Origin: Streptomyces sp. SID8374
GTDB lineage: Bacteria; Actinomycetota; Actinomycetes; Streptomycetales; Streptomycetaceae
NCBI RefSeq assembly: GCF_009865135.1
Contig: NZ_WWGH01000001.1
Location: 1,488,001 to 1,552,000, forward strand
Direction of reading: 5' to 3'
Length of the DNA: 64,000 nt
A model generated the notes under the pieces. The model saw only the letters and a list, made by a program, of their open reading frames with translations. It did not search any database and was not told where the DNA came from. Shown piece by piece: positions 8,352 through 16,742 of the stretch (within the stretch, counting starts at the first letter, position 1; each line of letters opens with the position of its first letter). Both the position numbers and the translations under genes were made by a program.

Positions 8352-9232
8352 CCCGAATCGCGGTGCTCGGCAGCACCAACATGGACCTCGTCGCCTACAC
8401 CGCCCGCGCCCCCGAGCGCGGGGAAACCGTCACCGGCCGGGAGTTCCGGACGGTCCCCGGCGGCAAGGGCGCCAACCAGGCGGTCGCCGCCGCCCGCGCG
8501 GGCGGGGAGGTGACGATGATCGGCGCGGTCGGCGACGACGCGTACGGCGCCCAGCTCCGCGACGGCCTCGAACACGCCGGGGTCGACACGGACTTGCTCC
8601 ACACCGCCGAGGGACCGAGCGGCACCGCGCACATCGTGGTGGACGACTCCGGGTCCAACGCGATCGTGGTGATCCCCGGCGCCAACGGCGTCGTCACCGC
8701 GCTCGGCCCCGGCGAGATCGCGGCGATCGCCGCCGCCGACCTGCTGCTGATGCAGCTCGAACTCCCGCTCTCCGCCGTCGTGGAGGGCGCCCGCGCGGCC
8801 AGGTCCCAGGGCGTACGGACCATCCTCACCCCCTCCCCCGTACAGCCGCTGCCCGATGAACTCCTGGACCACATCGACCTGTTGGTCCCCAACGAGCACG
8901 AGGCCGCCGAACTCTCCGGGCAGGCCGAACCGCACGCGGCCGCGCAGATCCTGTTGCGGCAGGTGCCCGAGGTGATCATCACGCTCGGTGCGCGGGGCAG
9001 TCTGTACGCGGCCCGGGGCGGCGAGCCGGTGCTGTTCGAGGCCCCCGAGGTGCGGGCCGTCGACACGACCGGGGCCGGGGACACCTTCGTCGGGGCGCTG
9101 GCGGTGGCGCTCGGTGAGGGGAGGCCGGTGGCCAAGGCGCTGGCCTTCGCCTCCTCGGCCGCCGCGCTCTGCGTCCAGAAACCGGGCGCGTCCACGTCCA
9201 TGCCGTACCGGAGCGAGATCGAGGCAGCATGA
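8348..9232 (+). CDS. Ribokinase / PfkB-family sugar kinase
   Basis: A 294-residue PfkB-fold kinase, most like ribokinase (ATP + D-ribose to ribose 5-phosphate). It begins MTRIAVLGSTNMDLV. It has the substrate-side signature GGKGANQAVAAARAGG near residue 37 and the catalytic and anion-hole signature DTTGAGDTFVGALAVAL near 240, with the Asp of GAGD as base. It overlaps the hydrolase before it and the CoA-transferase after it by four bases each. In this operon it could phosphorylate ribose released by the glycohydrolases. Another pentose or nucleoside cannot be excluded from sequence. Confidence 0.85.
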   Translation: MTRIAVLGSTNMDLVAYTARAPERGETVTGREFRTVPGGKGANQAVAAARAGGEVTMIGAVGDDAYGAQLRDGLEHAGVDTDLLHTAEGPSGTAHIVVDDSGSNAIVVIPGANGVVTALGPGEIAAIAAADLLLMQLELPLSAVVEGARAARSQGVRTILTPSPVQPLPDELLDHIDLLVPNEHEAAELSGQAEPHAAAQILLRQVPEVIITLGARGSLYAARGGEPVLFEAPEVRAVDTTGAGDTFVGALAVALGEGRPVAKALAFASSAAALCVQKPGASTSMPYRSEIEAA

Positions 9233-10428
9233 GTACGACATCCGCAGGGCCCCTGGCCGGGCTGAAGGTCATCGACCTCGCCACCCTCTTCGCCGGACCG
9301 CTCGCGGCCACCATGCTCGGGGACTTCGGCGCCGATGTGATCAAGGTGGAGCACCCCCGTAAGCCGGACCCCTCGCGCGGGCACGGGCCCGCCAAGGACG
9401 GGGTCGGCCTGTGGTGGAAGCTGCTCGGCCGCAACAAGCGCACCCTGACGCTGGACCTGTCCGCCCCGGGTGGCCGGGACGTGCTGCTCCAGCTGGCCGC
9501 CGAGACCGACGTGATCGTGGAGAACTTCCGGCCCGGGACCCTGGAGCGGTGGGGGCTCGGACCGGACGAGCTGCACGCCGTCAACCCGCGCCTGGTGCTG
9601 GCCCGGGTCACCGGCTTCGGGCAGTTCGGCCCGTACGCGCACCGGCCCGGGTTCGGCACGCTGGCCGAGGCGATGAGCGGGTTCGCGGCGATCACCGGGG
9701 AGCCGGACGGGCCGCCGACACTGCCGCCGTTCGGGCTGGCGGACTCCATCGCGGCGCTGGCGACGGCGTACGCGGTGATGGCCGCGCTCGCCGGGCGCGA
9801 GAAGACGGGCGAGGGGCAGGTGGTGGACCTGGCGATCATCGAACCGATCCTCACCGTGCTGGGACCGCAGCCGCTCTGGTACGACCAGCTCGGCTACGTC
9901 CAGCCGCGCACCGGCAACCGCTCCCGCAACAACGCCCCGCGCAACACCTACCGCACCGCCGACGGCCACTGGGTCGCGGTCTCCACCTCCGCCCAGTCGG
10001 TGGCCGAGCGGGTGATGCGGCTGGTGGGCCGCCCCGAGCTGATCGAGGAGCCGTGGTTCGGGTCGGGCACCACCCGGGCCGAGCACACCGAGGAGCTGGA
10101 CGGGGCGGTCGGCCACTGGATCTCCCGCCACAGCCGCGAGGAGGTGCTGAACGGCTTCGAGAAGGCGGAGGCGGCCGTGGCGCCGATCCATGACGTACGG
10201 GAGGTGATGGAGGACCCGCAGTACCGGGCGCTGGGCACGATCGCCGAGGTCGACGACCCGGAGCTGGGGCCGCTGCGGATGCAGAACGTCCTCTTCCGGC
10301 TCTCGCAGACCCCGGGCGCCATCCGCTGGGCGGGCCGCCCGCCCGGCGCGGACACCGAGGAGATCCTCGCCGGACTCGGCCTCTCGGAGAACCGCATCGC
10401 GGCGCTGCACGACCAGGGGGCGCTGTGA
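9229..10428 (+). CDS. Family III CoA-transferase (CaiB/BaiF/Frc family)
   Basis: A 399-residue member of the formyl-CoA-transferase/CaiB family, which swaps CoA between a CoA-thioester and a free carboxylic acid via an aspartyl-CoA anhydride. Seen are the N-terminal GLKVIDLATLFAGP and GADVIKVE segments, KRTLTLDLS, VENFRPGTLERWG, and FGLADS, whose Asp (about 172) aligns with the catalytic Asp of Frc, followed by REKTGEGQVVDLA. It sits between ribokinase and the CitE-like gene in the coupled operon. Pairing a CoA-transferase with a CitE-like lyase suggests activation then cleavage of a small hydroxy- or branched dicarboxylic acid. The acid is unknown. Confidence 0.85.
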   Translation: MSTTSAGPLAGLKVIDLATLFAGPLAATMLGDFGADVIKVEHPRKPDPSRGHGPAKDGVGLWWKLLGRNKRTLTLDLSAPGGRDVLLQLAAETDVIVENFRPGTLERWGLGPDELHAVNPRLVLARVTGFGQFGPYAHRPGFGTLAEAMSGFAAITGEPDGPPTLPPFGLADSIAALATAYAVMAALAGREKTGEGQVVDLAIIEPILTVLGPQPLWYDQLGYVQPRTGNRSRNNAPRNTYRTADGHWVAVSTSAQSVAERVMRLVGRPELIEEPWFGSGTTRAEHTEELDGAVGHWISRHSREEVLNGFEKAEAAVAPIHDVREVMEDPQYRALGTIAEVDDPELGPLRMQNVLFRLSQTPGAIRWAGRPPGADTEEILAGLGLSENRIAALHDQGAL

Positions 10429-11291
10429 CCGGCCGCCCGATCCCGGGCCCGCCGGCCCCGGAGGGCCCTCCTCCGCCGCTCGGCCGACCCCCGCTGACCT
10501 GGCTGTACGTCCCCGGGGACCGGCCGGAGGTGGTGGCCAAGGCGCTCGGCTGCGGGGCGGACGTGGTCATCGTCGACCTGGAGGACGCGGTCGCCCCCGA
10601 CCGCAAGGAGTACGCGCGCGCCGCCACCGCCGAACTCCTCGCCGACCCGGTGACGGCCGCTCCCGACGCCGTACCGGTCCATGTCCGGGTGCACGGCGAG
10701 GACGACATCCGGGCGCTGATGGCGCTGCCGGGCCTCGCCGGTCTCCGGCTGCCGAAGATCACGCACGCGGTCTCCGTGCACCATGTGGCGGCGGTCGCCC
10801 CCGGCGTACCGCTCTATCCGCTGCTGGAGTCGGCGCTCGCCATGGAGCACGCGTACTCGATCGCCTCGGCCGATCCCGCCGTCCGGGGCATCGCGCTGGG
10901 CGAGGCGGATCTGCGCGCGGATCTCGGCGTACGGGACGACAGCGGGCTGGACTGGTCGCGCAGCCGGCTCGTGGTGGCGGCCCGGGCGGCCGCGCTGCCG
11001 CCGCCCGCGCAGTCGGTCTTCCCGGACGTGCGGGACCTGGACGGGCTGTGGGCCTCGTGCGTACGGGGGCGGGGGCTCGGGCTGCTGGGCCGGGCGGCGA
11101 TCCATCCGCGTCAGCTGGAGGTGATCGAGAGGGCGTTCCGGCCGTCGGCCCGGGAGATCGAGGAGGCGGAGGAGATCGTCGCGGCGTCGGCGGTGGAGGC
11201 GGGGGCGCTGGCGCTGCCGGACGGGCGGTTCGTGGACGCGGCGGTGGTCGCGGCGGCGCGCCGCACACTGGCGATCGCCGGGCGGTCCTGA
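10425..11291 (+). CDS. CitE-like lyase (HpcH/HpaI aldolase / citrate lyase beta superfamily)
   Basis: A 288-residue protein of the CitE/malyl-CoA lyase type, which cleaves or forms 3-hydroxyacyl-CoA thioesters with Mg2+. Features are RPPLTWLYVPGDRPE (start of the barrel), DVVIVDLEDAVAPD, LRLPKITHA, the metal-ligand Glu in PLLESALAME, the Asp in LGEADLRADLG, and AIHPRQLEVIE near the C-terminus. Its GTG overlaps the CoA-transferase stop. It lacks the alpha and gamma citrate-lyase subunits nearby, so it is a stand-alone CitE-like enzyme using free CoA esters. It is the last gene of the operon, with an inverted repeat over its stop codon. Confidence 0.8.
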   Translation: MTGRPIPGPPAPEGPPPPLGRPPLTWLYVPGDRPEVVAKALGCGADVVIVDLEDAVAPDRKEYARAATAELLADPVTAAPDAVPVHVRVHGEDDIRALMALPGLAGLRLPKITHAVSVHHVAAVAPGVPLYPLLESALAMEHAYSIASADPAVRGIALGEADLRADLGVRDDSGLDWSRSRLVVAARAAALPPPAQSVFPDVRDLDGLWASCVRGRGLGLLGRAAIHPRQLEVIERAFRPSAREIEEAEEIVAASAVEAGALALPDGRFVDAAVVAAARRTLAIAGRS

Positions 11292-11317
11292 GGTTTCCCA
11301 GGTCCGCCCGGCGATCG
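11272..11317. terminator. Stem-loop between convergent citE-like gene and lgt
   Basis: CGATCGCCGGGCGG at 11272-11285 is perfectly complementary to 11304-11317, with an 18-base loop holding the stop codon of the CitE-like gene. lgt ends at 11339 on the other strand, so it is placed to end both transcripts. There is no U-run, as is common in Streptomyces. Confidence 0.6.
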
Positions 11318-11338
11318 GGGGCAGTGCGACGCGCGAGG

Positions 11339-12298
11339 TCAGCTCTTGTCGGCGGCCTCGGGGGCGGGGTCCCCGGCCGGGGCCTCGGTCTCCGCCGGGT
11401 CCGTGTCCTTCTTCAGCAGGTCGCCGGAGGCCTCGGGGGCGTCCGCGTCCTTGGCCTCGTCCTTCTTCGCGGCGGCCTCCGCCTCGCGGTCCGGCTCCAC
11501 GATCTCCTCGCGGCCCGGGCGGAGCTTCGCGGAGAGCACGATGTAGGTGACGGCGAGGACGAAGACGACGATCGCGGTCCACACGTTCAGGCGCAGGCCG
11601 AGGACGTGGTGGGCCTCGTCGACCCGCATGTACTCGATCCAGCCGCGTCCGGCGCAGTAGGCGGCGACGTACAGCGCGAACGCCCGTCCGTGGCCGAGCC
11701 GGAAGCGGCGGTCGGCCCAGATGACCAGCAGCGCGACGCCGATGCACCACAGCGACTCGTAGAGGAAGGTCGGGTGGTACGTCCCGGCGAGCCGGTTCGG
11801 GCCCTCGCTGATCTCCAGCGCCCAGGGGAGGTCGGTCGGCTTGCCGTACAGCTCCTGGTTGAACCAGTTGCCCCAGCGGCCGATGGCCTGGGCGATGGCG
11901 ATACCGGGGGCCAGCGCGTCCGCCCAGGCGGGCAGCGGGATGCCCCGGCGGCGGCAGCCGATCCACGCGCCGACCGCGCCGAGGGCGATGGCGCCCCAGA
12001 TGCCGAGGCCGCCCTCCCAGATCTTGAAGGCGTCGACCCAGTTCTGGCCGTCGCTGAAGTAGAGCTGGTAGTCGGTGATCACGTGGTAGAGCCGGCCGCC
12101 GACGAGGCCGAAGGGCACGGCCCAGACGGCGATGTCGGCGACGGTGCCGGCTTTGCCGCCACGGGCGACCCAGCGCTTGTTGCCGATCCAGACGGCGACG
12201 AAGACACCGATGATGATGCAGAACGCGTAGCCGCGGAGCGGGATCGGGCCGAGCTCGATCACGCCGGTCGACGGGCTGGGAATGGAGGCAAGATTCAT
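11339..12298 (-). CDS. lgt: Prolipoprotein diacylglyceryl transferase
   Basis: A 319-residue polytopic membrane enzyme that transfers diacylglycerol from phosphatidylglycerol to the lipobox Cys of prolipoproteins. About seven hydrophobic segments are visible. It carries the Lgt signature GRWGNWFNQELYG near residue 140 with the invariant Asn/Glu, plus WEGGLGIWGAI and YHPTFLYES. The C-terminal ~55 residues are a charged Glu/Ala/Asp/Lys tail typical of actinobacterial versions. The lipoprotein signal peptidase lspA is elsewhere in the window (56294-56884). The DsbA-like gene ends about 120 bases upstream. Confidence 0.95.
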   Translation of the reverse strand: MNLASIPSPSTGVIELGPIPLRGYAFCIIIGVFVAVWIGNKRWVARGGKAGTVADIAVWAVPFGLVGGRLYHVITDYQLYFSDGQNWVDAFKIWEGGLGIWGAIALGAVGAWIGCRRRGIPLPAWADALAPGIAIAQAIGRWGNWFNQELYGKPTDLPWALEISEGPNRLAGTYHPTFLYESLWCIGVALLVIWADRRFRLGHGRAFALYVAAYCAGRGWIEYMRVDEAHHVLGLRLNVWTAIVVFVLAVTYIVLSAKLRPGREEIVEPDREAEAAAKKDEAKDADAPEASGDLLKKDTDPAETEAPAGDPAPEAADKS

Positions 12299-12316
12299 GA
12301 CGGGGTCGACGCTACC

Positions 12317-12351
12317 TTGCCGGGCGGTGGGTACGGCAAGCCACCCGGCAA
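12317..12351. terminator. Stem-loop upstream of lgt, downstream of the DsbA-like gene
   Basis: TTGCCG..GGTGG pairs with CCACC/CGGCAA across a 10-base loop, with a small bulge. A second short GC hairpin lies nearer the DsbA-like stop at about 12391-12405. Either could end the DsbA-like transcript before lgt. Confidence 0.4.
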
Positions 12352-12419
12352 CGTCTGGATAACGAGGGCCCTGTCATGGACCCGTGTGCCCGCCCCCTTG
12401 CGGGGCCCCGCCCGGTCCC

Positions 12420-13247
12420 TCAGGAAGCGGGCGCGGACGGGGTGGCGGTGCCGGGCTTCTTGCCCTTGTTGGCCTCGGCGACCCACTTCTTCAGGTTCTC
12501 CACGGAGATCTGCTCGTCGCCCTTCTTCGGGAAGATCGACTCGCCGTTGAGGAGGGCGGTCGGGGTGCCCTGGAAGCCGCCCTCGCGGAACGCGGTGTCG
12601 GACTTCTGGACCCAGCTGTCGTGCTCGCCGCTCTCCACACACGTGCGGAAGCCCGGTGTGTCGAGGCCTTCGACCTCACCGGCCAACTCGATCAGCCGGC
12701 TGTTCTTGGCGAAGGCGTCGTCGGGCTCGGGGGGCTGGTTGCGGAAGAGCACGTCGTGGTACGGGGCGAACTTGCCGACGTCCTGGGCGCAGGCGGCGGC
12801 GTTGGCGGCGCGCAGCGAGCCCTTGCCGCCGAGGTTGCCGTCGATGATCGTGGCCAGGTGGTAGTCCACCTTGAGCCGGCCCGCCTCGACCAGCTCCGTG
12901 ATGGTGTCCCGGAAGGCGTTCTCGAACTGGGCGCAGACCGGGCAGCGGAAGTCCTCCCAGATCGTGAGCGTGGACGGGGCGTCGGATGCGCCGACCGGGA
13001 GGGTCAGGGAGTCCTCGCCGGTCGCCCCCGACGGGGTGATGGCGGGGCCGGAGGCGCTGTCGCTGCCGCCGTCCTTGCCCACGTTGGCCGCGATCAGGCC
13101 GACCACGGCGGCCAGCGCCAGGACGCCGACCACGGCGGAGGAGACGATCAGCGTACGGCGGCGCTTCTCGCGGCCCTTTTCCCGCTCGCGCTGCTGGGCC
13201 AGGCGCTCACGCGCACTTCGGTTTCCCTCAGGAATCTTGTCGCTCAC
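12420..13247 (-). CDS. Membrane-anchored DsbA-like thioredoxin-fold protein
   Basis: A 275-residue protein with a basic cytoplasmic N-terminus rich in Arg/Glu/Lys, one membrane segment (about residues 34-55, TLIVSSAVVGVLALAAVVGLI) and an extracellular thioredoxin-fold domain. The active site is CPVC in FRCPVCAQF, and a cis-Pro motif GTPTALLNG lies near the C-terminus. It probably forms or isomerises disulfides in exported proteins. GTG 13247 (MSDKIPEGN) is chosen over longer in-frame starts because the extra residues overlap the trp terminator. A second protein of the same design is at 48552-49367. Which partner reoxidises it is not evident here. Confidence 0.85.
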   Translation of the reverse strand: MSDKIPEGNRSARERLAQQREREKGREKRRRTLIVSSAVVGVLALAAVVGLIAANVGKDGGSDSASGPAITPSGATGEDSLTLPVGASDAPSTLTIWEDFRCPVCAQFENAFRDTITELVEAGRLKVDYHLATIIDGNLGGKGSLRAANAAACAQDVGKFAPYHDVLFRNQPPEPDDAFAKNSRLIELAGEVEGLDTPGFRTCVESGEHDSWVQKSDTAFREGGFQGTPTALLNGESIFPKKGDEQISVENLKKWVAEANKGKKPGTATPSAPAS

Positions 13248-13261
13248 ACCCGCAGCAACGA

Positions 13262-13291
13262 ACCGGGGAGGCACGTACGCGCCTCCCCGGT
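13262..13291. terminator. Terminator hairpin after trpA
   Basis: ACCGGGGAGGC at 13262-13272 is perfectly complementary to 13281-13291 with an 8-base loop. It lies 58 bases beyond the trpA stop and just before the DsbA-like start, so it should end the trpCMBA transcript. Confidence 0.65.
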
Positions 13292-13349
13292 CCATATTCC
13301 ACCCATTCAGGTGACTTCGAGGGTCACCGCTTTCGAACGCGCCGGACTG

Positions 13350-14162
13350 TCAGCGCTTTCGGACGCCCTGGGCCAGCTCCCCCGCCAGCGAGCGGACGGC
13401 GTCGAGACCGGCGGCCTCGTCGGGGGCGTCCAGGATCGCCTTGACGAAGGCCGAGCCGACGATGACGCCATCGGCGAACCCGGCGACCTCGGCGGCCTGC
13501 TCGGCGTTGGAGACCCCGAGGCCGACGCAGACCGGCAGGTCGGTGGTGGCGCGGGTGCGGCCCACCAGCTCCTGGGCCTGGGCGCCGACCGAGGCGCGGG
13601 TGCCGGTGACGCCCATCAGGGAGGCGGCGTAGACGAAGCCGCTGCCCGCCGCCGTGATGGTGGCGAGACGGGCGTCCTGACTGCTGGGGGCGACGACGAA
13701 CACGGTGGCGAGACCGTGCTTCTCGGCGTGCTCGCGCCACAGCGCCGACTCCTGGACCGGCAGGTCGGGCAGGATGCACCCGGCGCCGCCCGCCTCGGCC
13801 AGCTCGGCGGTGAAGCGCTCCACGCCGTAGCGGTCGATGGGGTTCCAGTACGTCATGACCAGGATCGGGACCCCGGTGGCCTCGTACGCTTCGCGGACCG
13901 TACGCATCACGTCGGCGATCTTGACCCCGCCGCGCAGGGCGATGTCGTCGGCGGTCTGGATGACCGGTCCGTCGAGGACCGGGTCGCTGTGCGGGAGCCC
14001 GACCTCCACGATGTCGGCGCCGCCCGCGACGACGGCCTTGACCGCCTCGATGCCGCCGTCGACGGTCGGGAAGCCGGCCGGGAGGTAGGCGATGAGCGCG
14101 GCCCGGTCCTCCGCCCTGGCGGCGGCGAGGGTGGTGCTCAACAGCTGGATGTTGCCGCTCAC
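13350..14162 (-). CDS. trpA: Tryptophan synthase alpha subunit
   Basis: A 270-residue TIM-barrel enzyme that splits indole-3-glycerol phosphate to indole and glyceraldehyde 3-phosphate and passes indole to TrpB. The catalytic Glu is in [17 protein letters not shown] near residue 50, with the catalytic Asp in the same segment; phosphate-binding Gly-rich loops GVTGTRASV and VGSAFVKAI are near the C-terminus. The GTG start overlaps the trpB stop by four bases, ensuring coupled production of the alpha2beta2 complex. It is the last gene of the trp unit. Confidence 0.97.
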   Translation of the reverse strand: MSGNIQLLSTTLAAARAEDRAALIAYLPAGFPTVDGGIEAVKAVVAGGADIVEVGLPHSDPVLDGPVIQTADDIALRGGVKIADVMRTVREAYEATGVPILVMTYWNPIDRYGVERFTAELAEAGGAGCILPDLPVQESALWREHAEKHGLATVFVVAPSSQDARLATITAAGSGFVYAASLMGVTGTRASVGAQAQELVGRTRATTDLPVCVGLGVSNAEQAAEVAGFADGVIVGSAFVKAILDAPDEAAGLDAVRSLAGELAQGVRKR

Positions 14163-15445
14163 TTGGCGTCCCCCTCGATCTCGGCACGGTCGCTGTCGGT
14201 GTCCGCCTCGACGGCGGCGTCGGTGTCGTACAGCCCGAAGTAGCGGGCGGCGGTGTCCATGTCCTTGTCGCCGCGGCCGGAGAGGTTGACGAGGATCAGC
14301 CCGTCCTTGCCCAGCTCCTTGCCGAGGTCCAGCGCACCGGCGAGCGCGTGGGCGCTCTCGATGGCCGGGATGATCCCCTCGGTGCGGGAGAGCAGGCGCA
14401 GGGCCTGCATGGCGGCGTCGTCGGTGACCGCGCGGTACTCGCCGCGCCCGATGTCCTTGAGGTAGGAGTGCTCGGGGCCGATGCCCGGGTAGTCCAGACC
14501 GGCGGAGATGGAGTACGGCTCGGTGATCTGGCCCTCGTCGTCCTGGAGGACGTAGGAGCGCGACCCGTGCAGGATGCCCGGCTCCCCGGCCGTCAGGGTC
14601 GCCGCGTGCTCGCCGGTCTCCACGCCGTGCCCGGCGGGTTCGCAGCCGACCAGGCGGACCTCGGCGTCCGGGATGAAGGCGTGGAAGAGGCCGATGGCGT
14701 TGGAGCCGCCGCCGACACAGGCGACCGCCGCGTCGGGGAGGCGGCCGGTGCGCTCCAGGAGCTGGCGGCGGGCCTCGACGCCGATGACGCGGTGGAAGTC
14801 GCGGACCATCGCGGGGAAGGGGTGCGGACCCGCGACCGTACCGAAGAGGTAGTGCGTACGGTCCACGTTGGCGACCCAGTCGCGGAACGCCTCGTTGATG
14901 GCGTCCTTCAGGGTCCGCGAGCCGGACTTCACGGCGACGACCTCGGCGCCGAGCATCCGCATCCGGGCCACGTTGAGCGCCTGGCGCTCGGTGTCGATCT
15001 CGCCCATGTAGATGGTGCAGTCGAGGCCGAAGAGGGCGCAGGCGGTCGCGGTGGCGACCCCGTGCTGACCGGCTCCGGTCTCGGCGATGACCCGTGTCTT
15101 GCCCATGCGCTTGGTGAGCAGCGCCTGGCCCAGCACGTTGTTGATCTTGTGCGAGCCGGTGTGGTTCAGGTCCTCGCGCTTGAGGAAGACCCGGGCGCCG
15201 CCCGCGTGTTCGGCGAAGCGCGGGACCTCGGTCAGCGCGCTGGGGCGGCCGGTGTAGTTGACCATCAGCTCGTTGAGCTCGGCGGCGAAGGCCGGGTCGG
15301 ACTTGGCCTTGTCGTACTCGACGGCGACCTCGTCCACGGCGGCGACGAGCGCCTCCGGGATGAACTTGCCGCCGTACGCGCCGAAGTAGCCCTCGGCGCT
15401 GGGGATCAGACCCTCGGGGTCCGGGATGAAGAATTCGGACGTCAT
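14159..15445 (-). CDS. trpB: Tryptophan synthase beta subunit
   Basis: A 428-residue PLP enzyme that joins indole and serine to make tryptophan. The PLP lysine is Lys100 in HTGSHKINN. Also seen are GAGQHG, the phosphate-cup GGGSNA and the C-terminal NLSGRGDKD. It is the TrpB1 type, with the N-terminal segment that contacts TrpA ([14 protein letters not shown]). The ORF begins [12 protein letters not shown] and has a weak GGAG-like sequence upstream. The C-terminal tail is acidic. It lies ~140 bases downstream of trpM. Confidence 0.97.
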   Translation of the reverse strand: MTSEFFIPDPEGLIPSAEGYFGAYGGKFIPEALVAAVDEVAVEYDKAKSDPAFAAELNELMVNYTGRPSALTEVPRFAEHAGGARVFLKREDLNHTGSHKINNVLGQALLTKRMGKTRVIAETGAGQHGVATATACALFGLDCTIYMGEIDTERQALNVARMRMLGAEVVAVKSGSRTLKDAINEAFRDWVANVDRTHYLFGTVAGPHPFPAMVRDFHRVIGVEARRQLLERTGRLPDAAVACVGGGSNAIGLFHAFIPDAEVRLVGCEPAGHGVETGEHAATLTAGEPGILHGSRSYVLQDDEGQITEPYSISAGLDYPGIGPEHSYLKDIGRGEYRAVTDDAAMQALRLLSRTEGIIPAIESAHALAGALDLGKELGKDGLILVNLSGRGDKDMDTAARYFGLYDTDAAVEADTDSDRAEIEGDAK

Positions 15446-15586
15446 GCGACGTGCTCCTCGGCATGCATGGCAACGGGTGGGTTCACCGTATGCGCGGAGC
15501 AGCGAGCGCCACCGGGACCGGCGTGCGGTCGGGTGGTGCGGTCGTACGTACGGGGGTGGGTACTGCGGTACGTCGGCCGGGGCTCG

Positions 15587-15799
15587 CTACTGCGCGGACC
15601 CCGGGCGCCATCGCATCCCGTTCACCTGGCCGGGCTCGTCACCGATCACGTACCGCACCCGCCGTCCGTGCACGCGCCGGGCGGGGGCGCGGCAGCCTCG
15701 CGGCCTGCACCCGCGCGCCAGCGGGGCGTGCGGATCCCGGGCCGGGGCCCCGGCGGGGCGCAGGCCTGGCCGGGTGCGGGGCGCGGGACGGTCGGTCAT
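15587..15799 (-). CDS. trpM: TrpM, small tryptophan-region protein
   Basis: A 70-residue, highly basic (Arg/Pro-rich) protein between trpC and trpB. Position and the C-terminal sequence YVIGDEPGQVNGMRWRPG agree with the small TrpM protein described in Streptomyces as a positive influence on tryptophan metabolism and development (from memory). ATG 15799 has GGGAG about 10 bases upstream and lies 18 bases after the trpC stop. The N-terminal half is low-complexity and probably variable. A competing explanation, a chance frame in GC-rich DNA, is less likely given the conserved C-terminus and location. Confidence 0.7.
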   Translation of the reverse strand: MTDRPAPRTRPGLRPAGAPARDPHAPLARGCRPRGCRAPARRVHGRRVRYVIGDEPGQVNGMRWRPGSAQ

Positions 15800-15817
15800 G
15801 GTCGTGGGGCTCCCGGG

Positions 15818-16627
15818 TCAGCCGCGGCCGTGGCGGAGGGCCGGGTGGGCGCCGGCGGCCACCAGGTCGGCGACGGCGGCGCGCGGGTCGCGGCCGGTGA
15901 CCAGGGACTCGCCGACCAGGACGGCGTCGGCGCCGGCGTTGGCGTACGCGATCAGGTCGTGCGGGCCCCGGACGCCGGACTCGGCGACCTTGACGATGTG
16001 GTCGGGGATCTCGGGGGCGACGCGCTCGAAGGTGGAGCGGTCGACCTTGAGGTCCTTCAGGTTGCGCGCGTTGACACCGATGATCTTCGCTCCGGCGTCC
16101 ACGGCGCGCTCCGCCTCCTCCTCGTCGTGCGCCTCGACGATCGGGGTGAGCCCGATCGACTCGGCCCTCTCGATCAGGGAGACCAGGGCCTCCTGGTCGA
16201 GGGCGGCGACGATCAGCAGGGCGAGGTCGGCGCCGTACGCCCGGGCCTCCCACAGCTGGTACGAGGTGACGATGAAGTCCTTGCGCAGGATCGGGGTGTC
16301 GACCTTGGCGCGGACGGCCTCCAGGTCGGCGAGCGAACCGCCGAAGCGGCGCTCCTCGGTGAGGACCGAGATGACGGACGCGCCACCGGCCTCGTAGTCC
16401 GCGGCGAGCGCGGCGGGGTCCGCGATGGCGGCAAGGGCCCCCTTGGACGGGGACGAGCGCTTGACCTCGCAGATGACGGTGACGCCCTCGCCGCGCAGGG
16501 CGGCGACTCCGTCCTTCGCCTGGGGAGCACGCGCCGCGCGCTCCTTCAGCTCGTCGAGGCTGACGCGCGCCTGCCGCTCCGCGAGGTCGGCGCGAACGCC
16601 GTCGATGATCTCGTCGAGCACACTCAC
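15818..16627 (-). CDS. trpC: Indole-3-glycerol phosphate synthase
   Basis: A 269-residue TIM-barrel enzyme converting carboxyphenylamino-deoxyribulose phosphate to indole-3-glycerol phosphate. Landmarks are [11 protein letters not shown] (catalytic Lys), [24 protein letters not shown] and AESGV. GTG 16627 ([10 protein letters not shown]) is chosen because GGAAGGGG precedes it; longer frames add non-conserved residues. First gene of trpC-M-B-A. The preceding step, phosphoribosylanthranilate isomerase, has no trpF here; PriA at 28773-29498 is expected to do it. Confidence 0.96.
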   Translation of the reverse strand: MSVLDEIIDGVRADLAERQARVSLDELKERAARAPQAKDGVAALRGEGVTVICEVKRSSPSKGALAAIADPAALAADYEAGGASVISVLTEERRFGGSLADLEAVRAKVDTPILRKDFIVTSYQLWEARAYGADLALLIVAALDQEALVSLIERAESIGLTPIVEAHDEEEAERAVDAGAKIIGVNARNLKDLKVDRSTFERVAPEIPDHIVKVAESGVRGPHDLIAYANAGADAVLVGESLVTGRDPRAAVADLVAAGAHPALRHGRG

Positions 16628-16673
16628 GCGAGCGGCCCCCTTCCGGAACGGTTGACGGTGAACAGGATCAGCC

Positions 16674-16686
16674 ATACCGATGGTAT
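16674..16686. promoter_or_regulatory. Inverted repeat ATACC-n3-GGTAT upstream of trpC
   Basis: A perfect 5-bp inverted repeat lies about 50 bases upstream of the trpC start, inside the 115-base gap after the DUF2752 gene. It could overlap a promoter and act as operator. No known regulator is assigned. Confidence 0.25.
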
Positions 16687-16742
16687 CCGCAGGAGGCCCC
16701 GGGGCCCGCATCCGGCCACGCCGCGTCCCACTACCTGGGCAT

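Noticed and set aside
13350..15473. 707-residue minus frame spanning trpB and trpA
   Set aside because: Its second part is true TrpA, but the first part is a shadow of trpB; the TrpA start at 14162 overlaps the trpB stop, so it is not a fusion.
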